This document shows, piece by piece, positions 42,417 to 51,548 of a stretch of DNA of 64,000 nt. The notes under the pieces are model-generated. The model had not been told where the DNA came from, did no database searches, and saw only the letters and a list, made by a program, of their open reading frames with translations. Origin of the DNA: Phycisphaeraceae bacterium (GTDB lineage Bacteria; Planctomycetota; Phycisphaerae; Phycisphaerales; SM1A02). Location: NCBI GenBank assembly GCA_004213555.1, contig SHAP01000001.1, positions 62,001 to 126,000 on the forward strand. The letters are read 5' to 3'. Numbering within the stretch: the stretch's first letter is position 1; every line of letters starts with the position of its first letter. The translations under genes and the position numbers were made by a program.

Positions 42417-44326
42417 CTTTTCCCACTGAAGGCACCATTCTGGCCCTGCAACCCGACGGCACCCGCCTGAGAGCGGTGACAGTTGAGCGGCAAAATGGCC
42501 AAATTCGGTCGGCAACCATCCACGAATTGGAGCCTGACACTTCTTCTGTCGTGGCCATGGTGGCCGAATCTGACGCCGTTGGCGTTCTGATCATGTTGCC
42601 AGGATCCGCGATGGTGGTACGAACAGCTCTGCTCCCCGGCGGGTCCGACCAAGAGCTCTTGCCGGCGTTGGCAATCCAATCGGAAGCTTTGCTGGGCTCC
42701 GAACACCCCGAGCACCGCATGGGGCGAGGGTTGCTCCCAGCGGCCCCGGGCGAAAGCAACCGCATCGGCGTCCTGACCAGTTGGCCTGTCCAGATGCAAA
42801 CCAACGCACTGGCTGACCTCGCAGACCAAACAGAAATTCCAATTCGCTGGACCACGCCCGCAGCGGGACTTGCAGGCTTGATGGGCGCTCATCGACCCAC
42901 CGGCCCGTTGGTGCATGCGGACAGCCAAACCGGCAGCGCGACCTTTGCGTGGTCTCATGCTGGAGGGGTTGGCTTCCGGAATGTGCTTCTTCCGTCTGGG
43001 GAGCATTGGCCTCCATCCGTTGGTCGCGCGTTCCAAGAATCGGCCCTCGGTTCTGGCGCTCCAGACTCTTGGGCGGCTGCGGCGGGAGAAGCTTTGCACA
43101 CAGGGTTGGCTTCCCTCAACGGGTCAATCACCATTTTGCCCCATGAAGTTGCCTCGGAACTCCAAGAACAAACTGGCCTTTCCAGCACAGAGTTGGGCAC
43201 GCACGGCATCCTGATTGGAGCCCTGCTCATTGATCCGCAAGGCGTCGGGTTGGCTGGTCTCCGCGATGCCATGCCCACCGAGAACCCTGACTTCCAAGCA
43301 CGAATGACGGCCGCGCTTTCGGTCCCCCGAACAGCCCGGCTGATCGTGGCCGCCGCCGCGTTGATGTTGGTTTTTGGCCCCATCGTGTCGGCATGGACCC
43401 GGCTGAACGTGGTGGAAGCGCGCAATGCTGAACTGGCCAGCATGGTTCAAGATGCTGATGCTCTCGAGCGATCCCTGGCCCATTACGACACCTTGGGCAA
43501 CACTGGTTTTAGTTCGGTCAAGGTCCTTTCGGATTTGTTCACAAACCTGCCCCGTGGTATTCGGGTAGAGGGCGTCAGATTGAATACTCGGGACGCCAGC
43601 TTCTCTCTGACCGGGAAATCCATACCCGACCGATCGGCTGGGGTTTCAGCCACCGATGTGATCGAGTCGATGCGTCAACAACTTGGACAGGATCGAATGT
43701 TCAGCCGCATCAGTTTGAATTGGGAAGAACCTGATGCATTTGGCCATCTGGAATTCACGCTGGCCGGTCGAATTGACAAGCCACACAAGGATGTGATGTA
43801 TCAACGCGAACGCGACTTCGCGGCTTACTCTCTGGCCGCACGGATGTACCCCGACGCGTTCCCTGACGATCAAACGGGTGAAAGTCCAGCCGATCCCGAA
43901 GGATCCACTGCCTCTGTAAACGCCACTGAAACAACGGAAGCGTCCGCGCAAAGCGACCTTGCTGCTTCGGAAGAATCCAACAACGATGACAGTCGAGGGG
44001 AGATCGAAGCCCGCTTGAATCGTCCAGGCCTTGCTGGAGGCGACACCGATACTGCATCCATGGCGGATGCCAGTGATCGAGGCGGATCGATGGTTGATCC
44101 AAATCTCATTCCACAACCACTCTCCTTGGCCCAGGTGCAGGCCCTGTCCCGAGACGAAATCACCGCTGAGATCAAAACTTTCTCCACCGCGTACAACTTG
44201 CTTCGTCAAAACGGGGCCAGTCAAGAAGACAACCCCCAGCACGCACTGTTTTTGCAAATCCAAGCGAGTTGGAAAGATCTTCGCAGCGAACTCCTCAACC
44301 GGAGTCGGGAGGGCAACAACCGATGA
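42413..44326 (+). CDS. GspL-like protein resembling a PilM-PilN fusion
   Basis: 637 residues. Residues 1-300 look like a divergent actin-like/GspL-PilM domain (LALQPDGTRLRAVTVERQNG, LPALAIQSEALLG, ATFAWSHAGGVGFRNVLLPS). A single membrane helix at about 303-322 (ARLIVAAAALMLVFGPIVSA) is followed by a coiled coil and a PilN/GspL-like periplasmic domain (VLSDLFTNLPRGIRVEGVRL, FSLTGKS). The last 170 residues are acidic, Ser/Thr-rich and probably disordered. Its place between GspK and the next small protein fits GspL, which links GspE to the inner-membrane platform. Start ATG 42413 overlaps the gspK stop. Confidence 0.72.
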   Translation: MTFPTEGTILALQPDGTRLRAVTVERQNGQIRSATIHELEPDTSSVVAMVAESDAVGVLIMLPGSAMVVRTALLPGGSDQELLPALAIQSEALLGSEHPEHRMGRGLLPAAPGESNRIGVLTSWPVQMQTNALADLADQTEIPIRWTTPAAGLAGLMGAHRPTGPLVHADSQTGSATFAWSHAGGVGFRNVLLPSGEHWPPSVGRAFQESALGSGAPDSWAAAAGEALHTGLASLNGSITILPHEVASELQEQTGLSSTELGTHGILIGALLIDPQGVGLAGLRDAMPTENPDFQARMTAALSVPRTARLIVAAAALMLVFGPIVSAWTRLNVVEARNAELASMVQDADALERSLAHYDTLGNTGFSSVKVLSDLFTNLPRGIRVEGVRLNTRDASFSLTGKSIPDRSAGVSATDVIESMRQQLGQDRMFSRISLNWEEPDAFGHLEFTLAGRIDKPHKDVMYQRERDFAAYSLAARMYPDAFPDDQTGESPADPEGSTASVNATETTEASAQSDLAASEESNNDDSRGEIEARLNRPGLAGGDTDTASMADASDRGGSMVDPNLIPQPLSLAQVQALSRDEITAEIKTFSTAYNLLRQNGASQEDNPQHALFLQIQASWKDLRSELLNRSREGNNR

Positions 44327-44925
44327 GCGAACAACAATCACCTGTGCTTCGCCTCGGCCTTCCAGCCATTGCTGTCATTGTTGCGTATGGCCTCTGGTCG
44401 TCGCTGCTGGGACCTGTGGCCAGCGAGATGCATATGAAAGCTGACCGCATCGAATCGGATGCGAAGCGACTTTCAGACGGGGCCGACTTGGCCGTCCGAC
44501 TCGGTCGTGCTGAGCGCAAAGATCGAAACGCAACCGGTGATCTGATCGTTGCGTTTGGTGAGGTGGCCTCACCACCCAACGAAAATGAAGCCGGCTCCAG
44601 CCTGCTGGCTTTGATCAATGACATACGTGAAGAATTCGGCAACGCCATTCGTGAGGACACCTTTCGACAAGGCGTCGGTGCCATGATTCCCAAAACCGAG
44701 GCTCGACGCATCCTGGGCCGAGACGGCGCGGTTCAACGCGTCACCGCCGAGTACCAATTTGTAGCCACCACCGAAGACGCAATTCGGATTTTGGGGCGAC
44801 TTGAAGGCTCTCCTTCAGTGGATCTGGTCACCGAAGTACGAATGACCAAAGAAGACGGAGGAAGAATCGCCGTTTCCTGCTCGATGGAACGTTGGGCCTT
44901 GGCTTCGGTAAGGAGAGGCGCATGA
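44323..44925 (+). CDS. GspM-like membrane protein
   Basis: 200 residues. One N-terminal helix (LGLPAIAVIVAYGLWSSLLG, about residues 11-30) is followed by a coiled-coil segment and a small alpha/beta domain (RVTAEYQFVATTEDAIRILG, VDLVTEVRMTKEDGGRIAVS) reminiscent of the ferredoxin-like fold of GspM/PilO. It is assigned by topology and by position right after the GspL-like gene. Sequence similarity alone would not place it. Overlaps both neighbours by four bases. Confidence 0.62.
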   Translation: MSEQQSPVLRLGLPAIAVIVAYGLWSSLLGPVASEMHMKADRIESDAKRLSDGADLAVRLGRAERKDRNATGDLIVAFGEVASPPNENEAGSSLLALINDIREEFGNAIREDTFRQGVGAMIPKTEARRILGRDGAVQRVTAEYQFVATTEDAIRILGRLEGSPSVDLVTEVRMTKEDGGRIAVSCSMERWALASVRRGA

Positions 44926-45596
44926 ACCCCCGTGACCTCAACATGTCCGTCGGTGGCCTGGTGGTTGGCCTACTCACCTTCTTGGTCTTGGCTCGATCCC
45001 CGATCAACGCGCTCCTCAGCGCTCCTGCGGTTGGAGACGAAAATGCTTTGGCCAAGCTCGAAGCGCTTCGTGACGCTCACGACGATGCGAGAACCACTTG
45101 GGAAGATCGATTCGCCGGACGCTCTGCTTTCCACACCCCTCCGCAGCCCCGTCGCCCAAGACCTGTGACACCACCGCGACCTGTCACACCTCCCACCACG
45201 CGGCCGGAACCCGTCCGCCCCCCCGAACCGGTAACGCCACCTGAACCCACTTCGTACACCGGACCAAAGCCAATCGCTTTTGATGGCGACAACCTTTGGT
45301 TCTCCAGCGAGGACCGTATTCGGATTGGAGGCGAAGCCTCACGCGGAGTCACCCTCTTGGGAGTTGAAGATGCCCCTTACACCTTTCGGGTTGAATATCG
45401 AGGCCAAGAATGGGATGTGCCGCTTCGGCCCCGGGGAGAAGACAGCGACTTGTTCAAGCCTTCTCGCAACCTGGGAAGAGGAGATCTGGAAGCACTGTCC
45501 ATTCCCGACAAACCTGACCCCACCGTCGAAGATTCCAACGAAGAGGACGCTCCCAAGCCCTCAACGCCACCTGAACCAGAGGTCCCCGACGAATAA
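44922..45596 (+). CDS. Pro-rich single-helix protein, possible GspC/N analogue
   Basis: 224 residues. A membrane helix near the N-terminus (VGGLVVGLLTFLVLA) is followed by a short coiled coil, then a Pro-rich spacer (about residues 80-110) with repeats like RPVTPP, and a small beta domain (KPIAFDGDNLWFSSEDRIRI, TFRVEYRGQEWDV). An acidic Pro-rich tail ends it. The layout of helix, Pro-rich linker and small periplasmic domain just before the secretin is what GspC looks like, but the homology-region motif is not recognised, so the call is tentative. Confidence 0.5.
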   Translation: MNPRDLNMSVGGLVVGLLTFLVLARSPINALLSAPAVGDENALAKLEALRDAHDDARTTWEDRFAGRSAFHTPPQPRRPRPVTPPRPVTPPTTRPEPVRPPEPVTPPEPTSYTGPKPIAFDGDNLWFSSEDRIRIGGEASRGVTLLGVEDAPYTFRVEYRGQEWDVPLRPRGEDSDLFKPSRNLGRGDLEALSIPDKPDPTVEDSNEEDAPKPSTPPEPEVPDE

Positions 45597-45661
45597 TTTT
45601 CCGAACAACATCACCTGAGCCTGAACCATTTTCGACTCACTCTTTGAGATCAATACCAGCC

Positions 45662-48148
45662 ATGAATGTCCATTTCACCCTGCCAGCTTTTGCTTTTGCC
45701 ACCACTCTGACCGCCCTGGCGTGCACCGTTTCCGTGCATGCCCAAGAGGCCGAGTCTGAAAGCGTTGACGAATCCTCGACAACCATGCTGATCACTCCTC
45801 CCGGCCGGGTGGAACTTCCCAACGACGAAGTGCCACCCATGGAGATTGTCGACCAGCCTGTCGAAGACATTCTCTATCGAATTGGGGAACTCACCGGAAA
45901 AACCATCCTTCCCGTGGGAAACATCGGATCCAAAAAGTTCACGGTCATCACCCATCGCCCCATGCCACGAAGCAAGGCATTGGATTTGATCTTCCGAGCG
46001 TTGGTCCTGAACGACATTGGCACCATCGAGCGTGAAGACGTCATCCTCATCGGAGATCTTGATGACATTGCCAAACTTCGTCAGCAGCCCGTGCTCACGG
46101 CGGACGACGACGTCATGATGCGACAAGACCTCGGCTCGTATGTGGCAAAGATTTTCCGACTCGAAAACGTCAAAGTTGACGCCGTGGAACCCATTCTGAC
46201 GGCGGGCCTTCCAGACAATGTCAGCATTGAAATCGATGGTTCCAGCAACCAACTCGTGGTGTACGCGGACATCGCCTATTGCCAACACGTACAGCAAATC
46301 GTCGCAGAACTGGACAACCGATTTGTTCGTCCCGAAACCCGCACCTGGCGACTCCGTCACGCTGACGCCGAGGCGGTGGCCGCCAACGTGACCGATCTTT
46401 TTGAATCGGATGGGTCAACATCTGGTACCGCCTCTCGAGGACGCACCCAAGCCCGATCCGCCGGCCGAAACAACGTCACCACGCCGCGGGTGGACGGCGG
46501 TTCACTCGGGGCCGAAATTGAACTTCGCATCACCGTAAATGTGCCGCAGAACTCGCTGACCATTTCCGGAGAACCCGCGGTTCTGCGTGAAGTGGATCGA
46601 TTGATCAGCAGCGAGTGGGATCTTCCCCGGGATCTGGGAACCACCAAGTTGTTCACCCTTCGCTACACCGATCCCGTCAAGGTGGCGGAAAAGCTCAACA
46701 GTTTGCTTGGCCAAGGGACCGGTGGCGGGGGTGGTGGAACCGCTCGGGGTCGCTCTGGCCAACAAGGTGGCTCCTCGGTTGAGGATGCACTCAGCGGCAT
46801 CTACCGCATCGAGTCCTACCCTGAGACCTACCAACTGCTGGTCTTCTCGAAAACTCGTGATTCCTTGAATTTCCTCGAGCACGTGCTGGAAAGCTTGGAC
46901 CAACCAACTTCAATTGGTCTCCCCTTCGTGGTGGAACTGAAGCATGCCGATGCATTTGAACTGGCCGAGCAACTCAACGCGTTGCTCTCAGAGCCTGGTG
47001 TTCAGGCCGCCATCACCAGACCGGAACAAGGCCTGTCGGGTCAATCGATCGACCAGTTGGCCAGCGGTGGCACCGGGACAGACCAAACTGGGCAGAACGC
47101 CGAAACCGTAACCTTCCCATGGCAACGTGGTGGCCGCGGCAACGAGGAATACACCCCAGAGTCTCCACTCATCGGTAAAGCGCGAATCGTGCCGATCTCC
47201 CGCCAAAACGCACTCGCCGTCTTGGCCCCTCGACCTCAAGAAGAGGCCCTCAGGGATCTCGTCACCTTCTTTGATCGACCTGGTCGTCAGGTTGAACTTT
47301 CGGTCGTGATCGCTGAGATTGAACTGAACGATGAACTGAACCTTGGTTTGCGGATGAGTGCAACTGGCCTTGCGATTGAAAATGGCGACAACGCCCTCGC
47401 CCTTGGCGTCAACACCACCAATCCCGCCACCAAGGAGTTTGATGTCTTTGGGCTGTTTGACTCCGGAACACTCTCCGCCGAATTCAGCGCCGACACGGTG
47501 TTGCAAGCCTTGGCCCAAGTGACCAATGTTCGAGTGATGCAGAACCCCGTGGTCTTTACTGCGGACAACCAAGAGGCATTCTTCTTTGACGGGTCTGAAT
47601 TCCCGTTTGCAAATCAAGTTATTGCCAACGCGGGAACCGCCGGTGGAACCCAGAGCTTCGAATACCGCTCTGTTGGCTTGGTCCTCAATGCCCGTCCGCG
47701 TATCACCGCACAAAAAGACGTTGACATGGACATCCGTTTGGAACTCTCCAAGATTGGTCCCGCCATCAATGACGGTGGACCCACTGTGGACCGCCGTCAG
47801 ACCACCACAAACATCGTGGTAAAAAATGGCCAGACCATCATTCTGTCGGGCTTGCTGAAAGAAGAAGAAACAACTTTGACCCGAAAGGTTCCCCTTTTGG
47901 GTGACATCCCGGTCTTTGGAGAGCTGTTCACCAGTCGTGACAACTCCATCAATCGCAAAGAAATCATCGCCTTTGTCACCCCACGTGTCGTGGACAATCC
48001 CGACGAAAACGATGGGAACTTCCAGCAGGACTACCGAAATCGGTTGGAAGAAATGCGAGCCCCCCTCGCCGAACAGCGTGAAGCCGCCGAGACGAGAGAC
48101 GACACCGGCCGAGGTGTTGGAGAGCCCACCGGGGTTCGGACCGAGTGA
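45662..48148 (+). CDS. gspD: Type II secretion secretin GspD
   Basis: 828 residues. Signal peptide ends near VSVHA. An N0 domain (PVEDILYRIGELTGKTILPV) is followed by N1-N3 repeats (LENVKVDAVEPILTAGLPDN, LRHADAEAVAANVTDLFESD, LRYTDPVKVAEKLNSLLGQG). The secretin pore domain (about 530-780) contains VELSVVIAEIELNDELNLG, VLQALAQVTNVRVMQNPVVF, and the closing VPLLGDIPVFGELFTS with EIIAFVTPRVV. Gly-rich insertions occur in N2/N3. It forms the outer-membrane channel. No pilotin-type gene is identified unless the next lipoprotein serves that role. Confidence 0.95.
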   Translation: MNVHFTLPAFAFATTLTALACTVSVHAQEAESESVDESSTTMLITPPGRVELPNDEVPPMEIVDQPVEDILYRIGELTGKTILPVGNIGSKKFTVITHRPMPRSKALDLIFRALVLNDIGTIEREDVILIGDLDDIAKLRQQPVLTADDDVMMRQDLGSYVAKIFRLENVKVDAVEPILTAGLPDNVSIEIDGSSNQLVVYADIAYCQHVQQIVAELDNRFVRPETRTWRLRHADAEAVAANVTDLFESDGSTSGTASRGRTQARSAGRNNVTTPRVDGGSLGAEIELRITVNVPQNSLTISGEPAVLREVDRLISSEWDLPRDLGTTKLFTLRYTDPVKVAEKLNSLLGQGTGGGGGGTARGRSGQQGGSSVEDALSGIYRIESYPETYQLLVFSKTRDSLNFLEHVLESLDQPTSIGLPFVVELKHADAFELAEQLNALLSEPGVQAAITRPEQGLSGQSIDQLASGGTGTDQTGQNAETVTFPWQRGGRGNEEYTPESPLIGKARIVPISRQNALAVLAPRPQEEALRDLVTFFDRPGRQVELSVVIAEIELNDELNLGLRMSATGLAIENGDNALALGVNTTNPATKEFDVFGLFDSGTLSAEFSADTVLQALAQVTNVRVMQNPVVFTADNQEAFFFDGSEFPFANQVIANAGTAGGTQSFEYRSVGLVLNARPRITAQKDVDMDIRLELSKIGPAINDGGPTVDRRQTTTNIVVKNGQTIILSGLLKEEETTLTRKVPLLGDIPVFGELFTSRDNSINRKEIIAFVTPRVVDNPDENDGNFQQDYRNRLEEMRAPLAEQREAAETRDDTGRGVGEPTGVRTE

Positions 48149-49242
48149 GCATGGTCGCAAATACGACTCGCCGGGCCGGTACGTTGTGTCTTTTGCTGAT
48201 TGCCGGAATCTCTCTGTGGGGATGCGCCTCAGCATCCTCAACCGAGGTCAAGGCGTCCGCATCCCCTGAATTCAATCTCGAGTCCACGCCAACGGCGTCC
48301 CAGGCTTTTCGCATTGCTGTCGAACAACGCGGAAAAACCGGATGGACCGGGGACCTTCCTCTGGTCTCACCTGAAGGCGATCGAATGGCGATCACCGATC
48401 CCAAACGTCCGTCAGACATCCTGATTCGTTCCATCCCCAACAATCGACTGGATGATCCGATGGTCCTCGGCCGCGTTCCCGGCCCAATTCGATTTGGTCG
48501 CAGCGTCGACGAGTCTGGATTTGCCGTCATGGATGGTGAACGGGTAGGGCGTGCTTCATGGGTGGGCGGAGCGGTTGAGTGGGTTGCGGAACAAAACGCC
48601 AGCGATTTGGATTTGGGCCCAGACAACAGAATCGCTTTCATCCAAAACGGTGATTTGGTGGTACGCACCCCGACCGCCACATTGCGCTTGGAAGATGACA
48701 CCGCAACTTGGCATGGCCCCCGATGGCAAGGGCCGAGCGGCATTCTTTTTTGTTGGCGTGTTCGTGATGGCGCTCTGGACCTTGTCCGCTTTCGGACTGA
48801 TGTGGAAGACTCGGCAGCTCTACGCCGCACCGCACTCCCCCTCCGCGTTGCTGAATCTGGTGGTTCGCCTACCACCATTGCCACCACCAGCACCTTTCGA
48901 CAATTTGATGCCACCGAACCAGGACCACCCCGGTGCGTCTTCTGGGATCCGGCGCGTCAGCGGGTTCGGCTTTGGGAACCGCCCTACCCCATTTTTGATT
49001 TTCCAGCAGGAGTGCTCGCCTTTGTTTCCGATCCCAACGATCCAAGGTTCGGCATGAGTGTGCAGAGCACGGTCGTACGCCGGGTTTCCTTACTGACCCC
49101 TTCCAGTGGCGTCCCAATTTCTGGTGGGCTCCGTCTGCCCTGCCCCATTCCCAACGGAGAATGGCTCTTGTTTGCTCCAGATGACCAGCAGATCTCCGTG
49201 GAATGTGCAATTCTGCAGCCTCTGACCGACAACGAAACATGA
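48145..49242 (+). CDS. Lipoprotein with probable beta-propeller
   Basis: 365 residues. A lipoprotein signal ends LLLIAGISLWGC (lipid Cys about residue 27). The rest shows repeated short beta-type segments like TolB/WD-type blades: PLVSPEGDRMAITDPKRPSD, SDLDLGPDNRIAFIQNGDLV, FDFPAGVLAFVSDPNDPRF. No catalytic motif is seen. Its GTG start overlaps the gspD stop, so it is coupled to the secretion operon; it could help secretin assembly or be unrelated. ATG 48151 is an alternative start. Confidence 0.65.
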   Translation: MSMVANTTRRAGTLCLLLIAGISLWGCASASSTEVKASASPEFNLESTPTASQAFRIAVEQRGKTGWTGDLPLVSPEGDRMAITDPKRPSDILIRSIPNNRLDDPMVLGRVPGPIRFGRSVDESGFAVMDGERVGRASWVGGAVEWVAEQNASDLDLGPDNRIAFIQNGDLVVRTPTATLRLEDDTATWHGPRWQGPSGILFCWRVRDGALDLVRFRTDVEDSAALRRTALPLRVAESGGSPTTIATTSTFRQFDATEPGPPRCVFWDPARQRVRLWEPPYPIFDFPAGVLAFVSDPNDPRFGMSVQSTVVRRVSLLTPSSGVPISGGLRLPCPIPNGEWLLFAPDDQQISVECAILQPLTDNET

Positions 49243-49625
49243 ACAGCCCCGACTCAGAAGAATTCAAGCCAGCCCTGCGGTTTATGCCAATGCCCAGGGA
49301 CACCAACGTCTACGGCACCATCTTTGGTGGTGTCATTCTTTCTTGGATTGACCAAGCCGGATTCGTAGAAGCACGACGACATGCCAAGTGTCGCTGGGTT
49401 ACCGCCTCCATCGAGCGGGTTGACTTCCGATCACCGGTCAACGTGGGCGATCTGGTTCGACTCCTCACCCGCCCCCGCCGAACTGGGACATCGTCACTCG
49501 AAGTCGAAGTGAAAGTCGAGGCAGAACGATGGGACAATGGGGAAACCGCAGAGGTCACGACCGCTCGTCTGACCATGGTGGCTGTCGATGAAGATGGTCG
49601 GCCCTTCCCCTGGAATGAGGCATGA
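49239..49625 (+). CDS. Acyl-CoA thioesterase, YciA-like hotdog protein
   Basis: 128 residues of the hotdog fold. The family segment PMPRDTNVYGTIFGGVILSW carries the conserved N-x-x-G-x-x-F/H-G-G region with WIDQAG continuing the central helix. TASIERVDFRSPVNVGDLV matches the beta-sheet core of bacterial acyl-CoA hydrolases. It likely hydrolyses acyl-CoA thioesters; substrate length is unknown. The start ATG 49239 overlaps the preceding stop, and its own stop overlaps purN. Confidence 0.88.
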   Translation: MNSPDSEEFKPALRFMPMPRDTNVYGTIFGGVILSWIDQAGFVEARRHAKCRWVTASIERVDFRSPVNVGDLVRLLTRPRRTGTSSLEVEVKVEAERWDNGETAEVTTARLTMVAVDEDGRPFPWNEA

Positions 49626-50209
49626 ATCACTTTTCCATCGTGGTCTTTGCTTCGGGGCGTGGGCGCACCCTGGAGAACCTTCTGCAACGCATCGAAGAAG
49701 AATCACTGCCTCTGAAAGTCAAAGCACTGGTGCTTCATCGGCCTTGCAACGCGGAACAGATCGCTGCATCGCACGATCTCCCCGTCCATCACATTGATGC
49801 GGAAGATCGGGAATCATGCCATCACCTTCTCAAAGCACTCAACCCAGATCTCGTGGTGCTGGCCGGATGGATACGGCCGTTCCCCTTGCCCACCCCGGTT
49901 CCCGCCGTCAACATCCACCCCTCTCTCCTTCCCAAATACGGCGGTCTTGGCATGTATGGGCGACGTGTGCACGAAGCGGTTGTTGCAGCAAATGAAACCG
50001 TCAGTGGCTGCACCATCCATCTGGTGACTGAAAATTACGACGAAGGCCCCATATTGGCCCAAGCAAAGGTACCCGTAGGCGCAAATGACACCGCCGAGGT
50101 CCTGGCGGGACGAGTGTTCGAAGCCGAGTGTCAGCTTCTTCCCAACACCTTGGTCGCCTTGGCCAGTGGTCAGATCAGTCTCACTGATGCCCTTCGAGGG
50201 ATACGATAA
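49622..50209 (+). CDS. purN: Phosphoribosylglycinamide formyltransferase
   Basis: 195 residues. Folate-dependent GAR transformylase, third step of purine synthesis. The phosphate-binding start is VVFASGRGRTLENLL (usually SGxGSNLQ). The catalytic AVNIHPSLLPKYGGLGMYG supplies Asn and His, and VTENYDEGPILAQAKVPV supplies the catalytic Asp. Length is near the family norm. Formyl-THF links it to folate metabolism. It overlaps the thioesterase gene by four bases. Confidence 0.92.
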   Translation: MNHFSIVVFASGRGRTLENLLQRIEEESLPLKVKALVLHRPCNAEQIAASHDLPVHHIDAEDRESCHHLLKALNPDLVVLAGWIRPFPLPTPVPAVNIHPSLLPKYGGLGMYGRRVHEAVVAANETVSGCTIHLVTENYDEGPILAQAKVPVGANDTAEVLAGRVFEAECQLLPNTLVALASGQISLTDALRGIR

Positions 50210-50213
50210 AGAC

Positions 50214-51032
50214 ATGGCAAAACCAGCAGGGATGAAAAGTCGGTTCGTGCGTGGGGTCGCCGCGCTGCTTCCTACCCTCCTTACCATTTGGGTTGTCTCC
50301 ACCGTTTGGAGATTTACCTTTGACACCATTGCCGCTCCGATCAACGCTTCGATTCGTGAAGCGGTGATCAGGACCGCCGACGTCCTCCCTCCTCTGAAAG
50401 ACGCCTTTCAGCCTTCCGAAGAACAGCTGGAATTGGCAAGGGCCCGGGCCGCCACGCGTGGTGACGAGCCACCGACGGCGACCGAATTGCTGACCCAAAA
50501 CATCGACCAGTGGTGGTCCCAGCAGTTTGGCTTGGATCTCATTGGTTTGCTGGTGGCTCTGTTGGGCATTGCCCTGCTGGGGACTTTCCTCCAAGGCATG
50601 CTTGGCCGATGGGTCTGGCGGCGATTCGAAGTTTTCTTGACCCGGTTGCCAATTGTGCGCGCGATCTATCCTTCCGCCAAACAGCTGGTGGACTTCGTGA
50701 TGGGCGGCGGCGAGCGGGCCATGCAGTTTGAGCGCCCAGTGGTGATTGAATACCCGAGGCCGGGTATTTGGAGCCTGGGATTTGCCACAGGATCATCACT
50801 GCGAACGGTCCGCAACCTCACTCAAACCGAAATGGTGACCGTCTTCATTCCCAACAGCCCAACGCCGTTCACAGGGTTTACGGTCAATTTGCCCAAAGCA
50901 GAGGTCCACGAAGTCAATATGAGCGTGGATGAAGCCATTCGATTTACGATTTCCGGTGGTGTGATTGTTCCCGAAACCGAAAGTTCTGGCCCCCTTGGAG
51001 CCGACAGTGCAGAGAGCACCCCTGCCTCGTAG
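50214..51032 (+). CDS. DUF502 family membrane protein
   Basis: 272 residues. Two long hydrophobic segments: GVAALLPTLLTIWVVSTVWR near residue 15 and LIGLLVALLGIALLGTFLQG near residue 110. The family core GRWVWRRFEVFLTRLPIVRAIYPSAKQL and TVFIPNSPTPFTGFTVNLPK are unmistakable for DUF502. Between the helices is an insertion of about 60 charged residues. Its role is unknown in bacteria. Starts four bases after purN. Confidence 0.9.
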   Translation: MAKPAGMKSRFVRGVAALLPTLLTIWVVSTVWRFTFDTIAAPINASIREAVIRTADVLPPLKDAFQPSEEQLELARARAATRGDEPPTATELLTQNIDQWWSQQFGLDLIGLLVALLGIALLGTFLQGMLGRWVWRRFEVFLTRLPIVRAIYPSAKQLVDFVMGGGERAMQFERPVVIEYPRPGIWSLGFATGSSLRTVRNLTQTEMVTVFIPNSPTPFTGFTVNLPKAEVHEVNMSVDEAIRFTISGGVIVPETESSGPLGADSAESTPAS

Positions 51033-51036
51033 CACC

Positions 51037-51056
51037 AAAGGAGAGGCGTCATCATT
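51037..51056 (+). promoter_or_regulatory. Shine-Dalgarno placed for a possible ATT start
   Basis: AAAGGAGAGG at 51037-51046 is the best ribosome site in this stretch, but it is 25 bases from the first ATG (51072). It is seven bases from an in-frame ATT (51054), which would add six residues to the EIIA protein. Confidence 0.3.
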
Positions 51057-51071
51057 CGTACGCCATACACC

Positions 51072-51545
51072 ATGGAATTGACAAAACTTGTTGAAGACGG
51101 AGCCGTAGTCGCCTCACTCAACGCCTCAGAACGTGGACCGGTGGTCCGCGAACTTCTTGAAAGCTTGGCCGCTGCTGGCCGCATTGATGACAGTTCCGTT
51201 GATCCTTTGCACAACGCGGTGATGAAGCGTGAACGAAAAGGGTCCACGGGATTTGGTCACGGGGTTGCAGTCCCTCATGCCAAGTCCACCATGGTGGACA
51301 ACATCAGAATCGCCGTCGGTCTCAGCCCGGATGGTGTCGAGTTCAATGCTCTTGATCGTCAACCGGTGTTCGTCTTCTTTCTTTTGTTAAGTCCCGAAGG
51401 AGAGCCAGAGCTTCACCTTGATGCCATGGAAACTGTTTTCGGACGACTCAGCGACGACGGCTTCCGTCGATTCCTACGACAAGCTGACAGCGTGGAAGAC
51501 ATCATGACGCTGATCAGCGAAAGTGATGCAGCGAGTTCAGGCTGA
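51072..51545 (+). CDS. PTS EIIA domain protein, fructose/nitrogen type
   Basis: 157 residues of a single PTS EIIA-type-2 domain. The phosphorylated His is in GHGVAVPHAKS near residue 72, and the flanking RERKGSTGFG and LLLSPEGEPELHLDAMETV are family typical. It is a stand-alone domain next to HPr with no EIIB/EIIC permease, so it is probably regulatory (PtsN-like) rather than sugar-transporting. The start may be further upstream at an ATT codon, as the ribosome site suggests. EI and HPr kinase are not in the window. Confidence 0.9.
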   Translation: MELTKLVEDGAVVASLNASERGPVVRELLESLAAAGRIDDSSVDPLHNAVMKRERKGSTGFGHGVAVPHAKSTMVDNIRIAVGLSPDGVEFNALDRQPVFVFFLLLSPEGEPELHLDAMETVFGRLSDDGFRRFLRQADSVEDIMTLISESDAASSG

Positions 51546-51548
51546 GAC

